DNA of 35,149 nucleotides from Akkermansia muciniphila (lineage in GTDB: Bacteria > Verrucomicrobiota > Verrucomicrobiia > Limisphaerales > UBA11320): contig CAMAVD010000022.1 in assembly GCA_945861575.1 (NCBI GenBank), positions 1-35,149 on the forward strand, given 5' to 3'. Position numbers and translations under genes: made by a program. The stretch's first letter is position 1, and each line of letters opens with the position of its first letter. Shown here one piece after another: positions 7,206 to 19,200 of the stretch. Below the pieces are notes generated by a model, which saw nothing but the letters and a program-made list of their open reading frames with translations, was not told where the DNA came from and made no database searches.

Positions 7206-10200
7206 ATGCCATTTAAGTCTGCTTTTATGATGAGATGCCGTCTGAAGTGCCTTGGAGTTCTGATCGTCGGCTTGATCGCCGGCGTCGGAGCGGTTGCACA
7301 GACTCCTGCTGCCGCTGCTGTGGCTGCTGCCGAAGCGCCTGCCGTGCGAGCGCCAGCAAGCAAGGCCACCGGCGAGGCTCCGGCCCCTGCTGTGCCTGGG
7401 ACCCTCCGGAACATCCGTTTTCAGTTTGATGGTATTCCCTACGCGGACGTGGTGGAGCGTTTCGCTCAGATGGCCAACAAGCCCTTACTGGCTGACACCA
7501 ACATTGCAGGGACGCTCACCTACAATGATCCCACCCCTTACAACTATCAGGAGGCATTGGATACCCTGAACCTGATATTGTCGATGAAGGGGCTCATGTT
7601 GGTGGAGTCGGGTCACTACCTCCGTCTCGTCCCGTTCAAGGAGCTGCCGTCGATGCCGCTGCGCATCCTTCGGGGAACCGACCATGCGGGTGACGTCCGG
7701 CCGGGTGAGATTGTTACCGTGGTCCTTGAGGTGAAGAATCTGGATTCAAAGGAGATTGGCGAGGCGATCTCCAGCATGCTCTCCAATGCGGGATCGATCG
7801 CGCCCCTCTCGCGCGGCCGGGGGTTGATCCTCACCGATCGGCTAGGGAATATCCAACGGATCCGCTCGTTGCTCGCGGCGATAGATACCGAGTCGGTGGT
7901 CGATCGCCAGATGAAGACCTACACGTTGCTCAACGCTTCGGGGGCGATTGTTTCCGACCTTTTGAATCGAACGTTCGGCATGACCACGGCACCGAAGCGA
8001 ACGACTTACAATCCGACCACCAAGGTCATGGAGGTGTTGCCACCCGATCCCAATGACTATGTCACGTCCGTCTACGATGATGCGTCCCGCACGCTGGTGC
8101 TTTTCGGACCGCGGGAACGCATCACTTTGGCCGAGGAGCTGATCAACCGTTTTGAACAAAAGGACGGGGGAGGCGGCGATGTTCGCATTTACTATCCGCA
8201 AACGATCAAGGCGGAGGAGCTGGCGAACCTTTTGCGACAGGCTGTGCCTGGGATTGCGTCGCAGGGCGAGCAGGCGGGCAATGCAGCCACCAAGGCGCGT
8301 TTGATTGCGGACACGAATCTGAATCGTCTGATCGTGGCGGCTCCCATTCCGGGGCAGTTGGAACAGATCGAGCAGCTCATCAATCGAGTGGACAAGCCTG
8401 TGCACGGGGCGCAGGCCAGCGGCGCGAATGTGCCACTCCGCTCACAGAGCGTTCAGATCACTCGGGTTTTTCGCCCGCGGTCATCCGAAACCACCAATGT
8501 GGCGGCGATCCTCACCCAGGCGCTTACCCGTCGTTCACCCAGCGGACAGATCACGACGACCGCGAGTATCAGCTACGATGCCGCCAGCCAGAGTGTGGTG
8601 GTAAGCGGCAGTCCGGGGGATGTGCAGGTGGCCAGCGACATTGTTTCTCAATTGGAGACTGGGTCCAGCCAGCCCACGCCCATGCAAACTCGATTCATCG
8701 AACTGGGGACGGCCTCAGAGGCTCGACGCTTGCAGCCCTTGGTGGAGCAGATCTATCGAAACCAGTCTTCGGACGGCGCTTTGGGTGTGACGGCCCACGC
8801 CAAGATCATGCTGGAGGCCGATGCGAACCGGCTGATTGTTACCGCCAGCGAGGACCATCTCATCCGGGTGGAAAACATTGTCCGACAGCTGCGCAACGAT
8901 TCCCAGCAGGCCCAGCCTCGGCGTCTGCAGATCATTCCCATCAAGAATGTTCGTACCGAAGCGGCCGTGGTCAGCATCCAGAGCTTGGTGGCCGATCGCA
9001 TGACGGAGCGGCGCTTCCAGGACGTTCCCAAGCCCTCCCTCATTCCGGACACTGCAAACAACCGTCTGCTGGTGACAGCCACCGAGGATCAAATCCGCGA
9101 GATTCAGCAAATTGTGGCTGTGATTGACGTCGCGCAGGAGAAGACCCGTCGCGAGATGGCGGTGCTTCCGCTTCAGGCGAAGACGGCAGCGGAGGTGATC
9201 GCGTTGGTGACGCAGGTTGTGGGACAGATTAGCGAGGACCCCAGCCAACCTCCTCCCAGCTTGATGGCCGATCCGACCGGGAAGCAGATCATCGTTCTCG
9301 CCGCACAGAAAGACCTGGAGCGGGTTCGCGCGTTGGTGAAGCAATTCGATACAACTCCCGCTGCGGAGGCCCCTCGGCAATTTCGAGGCGTCGAGCTCTA
9401 CTCGCGAACGGCGGCGGACTTGACGGTTCTCGTCACCCAGCTTTACCAGGAACAGATGCGGGGGCAAGCCGAGCCGGCGGGTGGGATTGCTACCCTGATC
9501 GCGGAGGCGAAGAACAATCGGATCATGGTGAGCGGGCCGGAGAAAGAGATCGCGCGCGTGGAGGCGATCATTCGGCAACTTGATCCCGAGGGGCGCAAGC
9601 CGGGTAAAGAGGAAACCCGGGTGGTACGGCTGAGGACCGCTTCGGCTGCTGACTTGGTGGGCATTCTGGAAAAGAGTTTAAATAGTCAGCAGCAGCAGGT
9701 GCGGGTCATGGTTGACGCTCGCAGCAATAGCTTGGTCATGTCCGGCGAGCCGGGCGCAGTCGAGGCGGCTTCGCAGATCGTTCAACAGCTCGACACCCGT
9801 TCGAATACCGCGCCGCGTGAATTGCGCATCATCGAGCTTAAGTCGGCGGAGGCTGCAGCCCTTGCGCCAACCATCAACAATCTGTTCGCCGAATTGGGCA
9901 AGGACAAGCATGGACCTGATTACGTTTCACAGACCAAGATCGTGCCGGACACGACCGCGAATCGAATCATCGTGACGGGTGTCCCCGAGGAAATCACCCA
10001 GGTGGCCGATCTTGTTCAACGTTTGGATCAAGCCCCCGAGCAGTCGCCTGGAGCGCGGGTTTTCAAGCTGACGATGGCAGATTCCACCATGCTTGCTCCG
10101 ATCGTTTCAAACGCCATGCTCCGTTTCGATACCCGAGGGCAGCCGATTCGGCGTATTACGGTCACTGCCGATGAAAAATCAAACTCGCTGATCGTGTCGG

Positions 10201-13200
10201 GTACGCGCTCGGATCTGCAAGACGCTGGGTCGGTCATTGATAAGTTGGACGGGGAAACCGGGGGCAAAGAAAGAGTTCTTCGGATCTTCGATGTGAAGTC
10301 TGAGGACGTGGATGCCCTGTCCTCCTTGGTCATGAAGGTCTTTGTGGCTCAGAACCCCGGCAGAAATGCCACCTCGCTTCTCAGCATCACTCCCGAGCCG
10401 GCCACGAAGCGGCTGATCGTGATGGCCCCGCAGGCGACCATGTCGCAGGTGGAGACGGTGATCAACACCTTGGACGCCAAGCCCGATCAGGGAATCCGCG
10501 AACTGCAAAGCGTCGAACTGCGGAATGGCAATGCGTCGGACTTGCTGCCGAAGATCAGCCAAATTTACGCGGAACAATCGGTAGGCAAAACCATCAAGCC
10601 TGCCTCGTTGTACCCGGACAGCTCCGGAGCGCGTCTCATGGTTTATGGAACCAAGGAACAAGGGGCCTCGATTCGTCAGATTGTCGAAACCTTATCCAGC
10701 CAGGATCGACCGGCCCGAGAAACCCGGACGTTTGATCTCATCCGGAGTTCCGAAGCGCAGAGGATCCTTCCGCTCGCTCAGCAGCTCTATCGCGACCAAG
10801 TGAGTGGCAATCCACGTCTCGGGCAGCCCGATGCCCAAATGATCACGGACGGGCGGACGGGGCGACTCATCGTCTCCGCCACTGGACCGCAGATCAAGTT
10901 GATCGAGGACATCCTTGCCCGACTTAGGGAGGGGAGTCCCACAAACCAAGCACCGCGTGAAACCCGCTTTTTCCCCGTCGGCACTTCCGGCGATGTCCAA
11001 AGACTGCAGCCTTTGGTCCAGCAGCTCTATCTGGATCAATGGAAGGACCGCGCGGAGTCTGATCCCGCCGATGCTCAAATTGTGGCCGATGCGAAAACAG
11101 GACGGCTGATGGTCACCGGCAAGCCGGAGCATCTGAAACAGATCGAGGCCATCATTGAGCAAATCGGAACCGGAAAGGCCAAGCCTGAAGCTCGAGACAC
11201 ACGGGTCATTGATCTCACCACGGCGAGCGCTGTGGAGTTGGCATCGACTGTTCGTAGTCTCTATCTCGAGCAGGCAAAGGGACGTTTTGGCGCCCAAATT
11301 CCCGACACCGTGATCATGCCGGACGCGGGAGGGAACAGGCTCATTGTGGTGGGAGACACCGTGGAACTCGAGAACGTGGAGGAGATCGTCAAGAAGCTCG
11401 ATAAGGTGAGCGCCCAGAGTTCTACAGCGCGGGTGTTTAAGCTCAAATCCGCGGAGCCTGACAAGGTCGCGGAAATCCTCGGAGCGTCTCTTGTCCGTTT
11501 CGATGCCTATGGCCGCCCCCAGAAGCGTGCGACTGTCTCCGTTGACGCAAAGACCCGGACTTTGATCGTAACGGGCGACCCGAAGGAGCTTCAGGGAGTG
11601 TCCGTGATCATCGATCAACTGGACATGTCTTTGGGCGCGCAGCCGGAGCGAAAGATGAAAGTAGTGGCTTTGAAGCAGGGGAAGACACTCGAGACCTCCT
11701 CGCGACTACGCCAGCTCTACGCAGATCAGGTGAAAAGCCTTCCCGATTTAGGAACCACCGACATCCTGATCCTGGAGGAAAACGCCAGCAGCCAGCTGAT
11801 TCTGGCAGGCAGCGAGGCTCAGCTTGCGCTGGCGGAAAAGATCCTTACCAACCTGGAGGCTGCCCAGGTGCGGCTGGCAGCCCGGGAAACGCGCATGCTC
11901 GACATTGGCACCTCGGAGGAGGTCACCCGGCTTCAGCCCCTGGTGCAACAGCTCTATCAGGAACGGTGGAAGGGGCGCGATGCAAGCGATCCCGCCGATG
12001 CACAGATCCTTGCGGACCTGAAGAATGCCCGAATGATTGTCACCGCGAGGACAAACCACATCGCCGAGATTGAAAGCGTCCTGGCTCAGTTGCGTGGAGG
12101 GCAGGCGAAGGTGGATATTCGAGACACCAAGATTTTTGATCTAACGACCGCGAGCGCCTCCGAGCTATCGATCACAGTCAAGACACTCTACATGGAGCAG
12201 GCGAAGACCCGTCCGGGCTCCACCGCCTCAGAGACTTTGATCCTGCCGGATAGCGGGTCGAATCGGTTGATTGTCACGGGCTCCACAAACGAGCTCAGCA
12301 TTGTTGAAGAGATCGTCAAGAAGCTGGACAAGGTCAGCGCCCAGAGCGCAACGACGCGGGTATTCAAGCTCAAGGCAGCCGATCCTGACAAGGTGGTCGA
12401 GATTCTAGGGACGGCCTTGGTGCGTTACGATTCCTACAATCGACCGATCAAGCGCGTGTCCGTCGTGATGGACGCCAAGACTCGCACGCTCATCGCGACC
12501 GGAGATCCCAAGGAGTTGCAGGCTGCGTCGGTGATCATCGAGCAGCTCGATGCCACCCTCGGAACGCAGCCAGAGCGGAAGCTTAAGGTGATCGCGGTAA
12601 AGGGCTCGAAAGTCGCGGACCTTTCCGCCAAAATCCGTCAGGTCTATCAGGACCAGGCGCAAAATCAGCCGGAGCTAGGGTCTTCGGAGCCTTTGATGAT
12701 GGATGATTCGGTCAGCAATCAACTCATCATCGGTGGCAGCGAGAAGCAGATCGCCTTGGTCGAGCAGATTGCCTCCAGTCTTCAAACGAACCCTCTGTCC
12801 CAGACTCCACGCGAGACGAGGATTTTCGAGATTGGCCAAGCGGACGAGCTGCAACGGCTCCAGCCGATGGTGTTGCAGCTGTATCAGGACAAGTGGAAGG
12901 TGCGGGAAGCGTCCGACCCTGCCGACGCCACCTTTCTGGCGGATGCCAAGGCGGCACGCCTGATCGTGACGGCGCGGGCCGAGCACCTCAAGGAGATCGA
13001 GTCGATCCTCCAGACGCTCAGCCTTTCCACCACCAACGGTCCGCCGCGCGATACCCGCGTTTATGACCTCAGCACAACCAGCGCTGCCGAGCTCGTCGCA
13101 ACGGTCAAGTCGCTCTACGATGAGCAGCTGAAGACGCGAACAGTGGCGCTCTCCTCCAGGGCTTCGTTACTTCCCGACCTCTCAGCGAATCGGATCGTGG

Positions 13201-16200
13201 TTTCTGGAAGCAGCAACGAGCTGACAGCGGTGGAGGATATCATCACTAAGTTGGATAAGGTGAGCGCCAAGACCGGTGGCACCCGTGTTTTCACCCTGAA
13301 AAACGCAGATGCCGAACAAGTGGCGAGTGTCCTGTCGACCGCGCTGGTTCAAATCACGCCCTATGGCACTCGGGTGCCCCGGATTAGTGCGGGCGCGGAT
13401 ACCCAGAACAATCTCGTGATCGTGGCCGGTGAGCCTAAGGATCTGCAATCCGCGGCGGTGATTGTGGAGCAGATGGACGGTGTCGCCGCCAAGGAGCAAC
13501 GGCAGATGCGGATCATCCCGCTGAAAAGCGGCATCGCTTCGAGCGTGTCGGCCCGAGTCCGCCAGCTTTACCAGGATCAGATCAAAGGCCGACCCAAAAC
13601 GGGGGCCGAGGCTTTGGTTCTGGGCGATGACGTCAGCAATCGTCTGATCATCACCGCGAACGACGCTCAACTAAAGCTGATCGAAGACATCATTGGTAAG
13701 CTGCAGGAGGCGGGCCAGGGCGCAGGTCGCCAGCTTCGCGTGATTCTTCTGGAGCGAAACTCTGCCAGCGCCATCTCCAGCCTGCTCAATCAGATTTATG
13801 TCCGACAAACCAGCGCCCCTGACGCCGAGAAGCTTATTATCACGGCGGGCGCGGATGATCACACCTTGATTGTCGATGCTGCAGGGCCGGTGCTCAACCA
13901 AATCCAAGATTTGGTAAAGACTTTGGATAAGGCGGAGGGCGATTCGAAGAGCACGATCCAGGCGGTGAAGCTCAAAAAAGGGCGGGCTGAGGATCTGGCC
14001 GACGCTTTGGGCAAATCCATCGCGGGTCGTTCGGCTGACAGCCGACTCAAGCGGGTAAGCGTCACCCCAGTGTCCGGAGCCAACAGCCTGCTGATCAATG
14101 GCCCGGCGGATGCCGTCCCCGAGGTGATGAAGCTGATCCAGGAGTTGGATTCCGAGAGCACGGGTGAGGAGATCGAGGTTCGGATCTACAAGCTGGAAAA
14201 TGGCAGTGCCAAACAGATTCAGGGCGCGCTGCTTCAGATTCTTCAGAGTGCCAGCCGCCGGTTTGTTCGGAATGCCGGCACAGGTGATGGGACCGGCGCT
14301 GCCGGAAGGAATAGAGGCCTGAACGTGGCCGTTGACGATCGTTCGAACAGCCTGATTGTCACGGGAAACGAATCGCATTTCAAGCTGGTCGAAAAAATCC
14401 TCCCCACCCTGGACAAGGCTCCTGAGCGTTCGGACAAGGATGTTCAGTTTGTCTGGCTCAAGAAGGCGAAGGCTTCCGATGTGGCGTCGAAGCTGGAGAC
14501 CGTGTTTTCCTCACGGGAGAGCGATGACCGGCCGGTGATTGAGAGCGACTCTTTCAACAACTCCATCACGCTGATCGCCAAGCGCGGAGATATCGCGCAG
14601 ATGCAGGACCTGATCTCAAGATTGGATGAGACCTCCAAGGATTCGAATATTCAGGTTCGACTGAGGCCCCTCGATCGGACCACAGCAGAGTCGATGGCCA
14701 CGATGCTCCGCAGCATTTACCCTCAGATGGGCAATGGTCAGATCCGGCTGGTGGAGAAGATCGATCCGCTGAAGCCGGTGCCTGCAAGTCCCTCACCTGC
14801 TCCGGCGCCGGGAAACCAGGCTACCCCTGCGAACCCGGCCAACCCTCTCCCTCCGCCTGCAGCCCAGGCAACCACCCCAACCACGCCCCCAGAGGTCGTC
14901 ATTGCGGTGGACAAGGTCGCCAACGCTTTGGTGCTTTCCGGCCCGGCGGCGGAGCTGGATCATATCGATCGCATCATCAGTGATCTCTCCTTCAACTTTT
15001 ACGGCAACGAGTCGGAGTTTCGGGTTTTTCCACTTAAGGAGGCAGACCCGATCGTCGTCAGTCGGACCCTGAGCAATCTTCTGCGCGAGGAAGGCCAGAC
15101 AGCCCAGGAGGCACAAGGCCAGGAACGGCGTATCGAACGTCGGCCGCCGCGCATCACCATTGTGCCGGATTCCCGAACCCGCAGCCTGATTGTTCGCGCA
15201 CGCCCTACCGATTTTGCGTTGGTAGAGTCGATCATCAAGCAGCTCGACGCCGCGGGACTCGATGCCCAGCTTGAGTTCCGTTTGGTGCGGCTGACCAATG
15301 CCCCGCCTGAGAAGGTGCAGCCGCTCATTCAGCAGATGGTGACACAGATGAATCTCGTTCGCCCGGGAGAGCCGGTGGTGGTTACGGCGGACGCCCGATC
15401 CCGCAGCCTGCTGATCATGGCTCGAAATTTGGTGATGCCCCAGGTGGAGAAGATGGTTGCCACGCTGGACGCCCCATCGGCCTATATGGAGGCGGAGGTT
15501 CTGGTACTAACCTTGAAGAAGGCGAGTGCGACCCAGCTTGCGGGTGTGCTTCAAGGAATGCTGAAGCCAGGAGTTCAGGGGGAGTGGACTGTGGAAGCCA
15601 GGGAACTTCAGGAGCAGATCGTCCGGCTCAAAATACAGAATGGTGCGGGCCAGCCCGTGACTCTAGATCTCACGAAGCCGATTAAAATTGCCGCCGATTC
15701 CGGGCCGGGCCAACCGGGGGCCAATCGGCTGATCCTCACCTCGACACCCGACAATCTCAAAGCCCTCGAGGCCGTTGCCGTGAGTTTGGACGTGGCTTCC
15801 CTGACAGAAGGGGTGGACGTTCGTTTCCTTGCCTTAAAATTTGCCGATGCCGCCACCGTCTCACAGACTCTGACCACCATTTTCGCACAAGGACGTCAGT
15901 TGGCCACCGGGCCGGCCGGCGCGGTAGCTCAGCCGGAAGGCGCGATCGGCAAGGCGCTGGTCAATCCGCTGAATATTGCGGTGGACCCCCGCTCCAACAC
16001 CGTGATTTTAAGCGGACTGAAGGAAACACTCGACCTTGCTGTCAAGGTGGCGACCGATATGGATCAGCCGATCGACAAGTTCACCACCGAGGTGAAGCTT
16101 TTTCGGTTGAAACATGCCTCGGCCACCCGGCTGCTTCCTCTGCTTCAGGCGGTGTTTGCAGAGGGTCCAACCGTTCCTGGGTCAGAAGGGCTGAGCACAC

Positions 16201-19200
16201 AGGTCACCCGCTTGCGCACTCTGAAGGAAACGCAGCCATCGCAGACCTCGCAGGTCGCTAAAGCCCGCGCCGCTCTGCTGATCCAGGCGGATGATCTTTC
16301 GAATATCCTCATCGTGGCTGCGCGGACAGACATGCTTCCTTTGATCATCGACATCGTCGAACAACTCGACATCCCTGCCGCCTCCGGGTTGGAGACGGTA
16401 CGCATCTATCCTCTAAATCATGCGGACCCACTCGCTATCCAAAAGCTCTTGGCCGATCTCTATACCGGACCGCGGTCTGTGAGCCTTCGCAACGAGGACA
16501 AGCCTGTCATCACAGTGGATGATCGCACCAGCGCGCTGGTGGTGGCTGGTAACGGAAAAAGCTTTGGGGTGATCGAGGGATTGCTCCAGCAGCTTGACCA
16601 AAAGCTGGCCTTCGAATTGCGCGATGTTCGCCTGATCGCGCTGGAGAACTCTGACGCCGCGCAGGTGGCCGGAACCCTACAGCGCTTAATGGATGCCCGC
16701 CTCACTCAGAAGGCGAGTGCGAATCGTGGTCAGGCGGATCTCCTCAAGGTCACGATTCTTTCGGACAGTCGCAGCAATACCCTGCTGGTCAGTGGGTCAA
16801 AGGACAGCTTCGAGGTGGTGGAGTCCTTGGCGAAGCAACTCGACAAAGCGGGTCCTGCCTTGAGCGGTCAGATTCGGATCCTTCCGGTTGTGCAGGCCGA
16901 CGCGCGAGTGTTGGCGTCCACCCTGGTCACGCTCTTCGAGCAGCGCTATGCTGCGGCACGTTCCAGCGACATACAGCGGAACAAGCCGGTAATCCTGGCC
17001 GACCCTCGCAGCAACAGCCTCCTCGTGACCGCAAACCAAGAGGACAATGTGGCAATCGACGATCTGCTCAAACGGTTGGACGTTAAGATGGAGAACCCGG
17101 CCTTGACCCTCAGTGTAGTCCCGCTCAAGCACAACGACAGCGCCCGAGTGGCGGCAGTGGTGGAAGGTATCTTCGCGGCCCGTTTGCGGGCGATGGCCCT
17201 ACCGGGCCAAGTTCCGCTCCCCAGCGAGCAGATCAAGATCGAACCCGACCCGTTAAACAATGCCCTGATCATTTCCTCCAGCCGTGAGAATCTTGAACTT
17301 ATCCAAGGTCTGGTTCAGAAGCTGGATGCCGAGCCGACCATCGCCGGAGGGATTTTGGAAACATTCACTCTCACCTACGCGGATGCGCAGAGAGTTTCCA
17401 CGATCCTAAGGACCCTGGTGGAGCAAGGGCTCTACCGTCCCGGTCTTCCGCCCAACGCTCCTATCAAGAGCAACTCTGCCAAGGATGTGCTGTCCATCAG
17501 TGTGGATTCCCGCAGCAACACGCTGATGGTAAGCGCGAGCCCAGAGAACCTTGCCATTGTGCGCGAGGTGATCAAGAAGGTGGACACCAAAGAATCCGCC
17601 GAGTCCGCAGGGGTGAAGGTCTATGCCTTGAAGAAGGCCAGAGCGACAAGCCTCGCCACCACTCTTGAGGAGTTCTTTCGAGCCAAGCGCACCGGTGACA
17701 CGGTGGTGGCCAACGCCAATGAGAGGCAGATTCCAGTCGGTGTGATTGCCGACGATCGCATGAACACCCTTCTGATTACCGGAGGTAAGGAGGCTTTTGA
17801 TCTGGCGGATAGATTGATCCAGCAGTTGGATGGGGAGAGTGTCTTTGCTCGGATGAATTTCCGCGTGTTTCCTCTGAAAAAAGCCACCGCTTTGAAACTG
17901 CAAAGCACCATGCAGCAGATCGTGCAGAATCGGCCGCCGAGGGTGCGGGGCGAACCGGTGGATCCGATCACCATCGTGGCAGACTCCTGGGTGAATGCAT
18001 TGCTGGTGGGAGCGGGTGTGGACGACATGAGTACGGTGGAGTCCTTGGTAGAGCGGCTCGATAGCGAGCCCGCCGAGACGGGTCTCTCGATCCATGTGTT
18101 TCCCTTGGCGAAGGCGGATGCCCGGAGGGTAGCGACGGTCGTTCAAGGTTTGTTCCGTGAAGGGACCGTCGGAACCACCTTGCCTGTGACCGTCAATGCG
18201 GACGAGCGAATCAATGGGCTGGTGGTGTCCTGCGGGGAGGTCGACGCCCGACGAATCGGCGAGCTGGTGCGGAAGCTCGACACCGAGCAAGTGGCTCGCG
18301 TCAGTGAAATTAAGGTCTTTCCGTTGAAGAACGCGAAGGCTGAGGCCCTTTCAACCATGCTCAACATGGCGCTCAACACCAAACCCACTCCTTTGAGTGA
18401 ACAGAGCCCGAACGCTCAGTCTGTCCTCCAGTTCATCACCCGCAACGCCGAAGGGAAGGAACTCATAAGCGCGGCATTGAAGGAGGCCGTGCTGATCACG
18501 CCTGATGCCCGGATGAACTCCCTGATTGTGAGCGGTCCCGTCGATTACATGGGTTTGCTGGAGCAGATCATCGAGCGTCTGGATGCCGGTTCCCCGCAGC
18601 AGGCCAAGATCAAAGTCTTTCCACTTCAGAACGCGGATGCCCATCAGATGGGGCAACTCCTCATGCAGCTGTTTCGAATGACCCAGAGCTCCGCTCAGAC
18701 CGGAACCCAGCGGTCGATTCAGTACACCCTGGTTCGCCTCAAAGCGCAGGCCGATGGTTCTGGCGATGTGGATGAGCCGATGGCATCCGCCACCCTGGGC
18801 ACTGCGGAGCAGAACGCGTTGACTGTGACCATAGATGCCCGCACGAACAGCCTCTTGGTCGGGGGTACAGAGCACTACGTCAATCTGGTCTCGCAGATCA
18901 TCGACTCGCTCGATGCGACACCTGCCAACGAGCGTAAGACCGAGGTGGTGCGCTTGAAGAATACTCAAGCCTCCGATGTCGAGAAAGCACTCCGTGGTTT
19001 TCTAGATCAGGAGAGAACCAAGATCACTTCCGTCCTGGGAGCAGACGCCGTGGGAACAACCCAGCGCCTTCTGGAGCGCGAGGTCGCAGTCATCGCCGAG
19101 CCGCTCAGCAACACCCTTCTGGTGTCCGCAGACCCCAGGTATTTCGTGCAGCTTCGCGCATTGATCGAGGAGTTGGACCGTGCTCAACCTCAGGTGCTCA

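Noticed and set aside
8715-18968. Long antisense open frames inside gspD (for example 8715-9578, 10692-11618, 17406-18290)
   Set aside because: They run opposite to a gene with intact, repeated protein motifs and arise from GC-rich codon bias; none shows a recognisable domain or a start signal.
7707-19187. CRISPR-like periodicity
   Set aside because: The periodicity is in-frame protein repetition of about 240 bp without conserved short DNA repeats and spacers.
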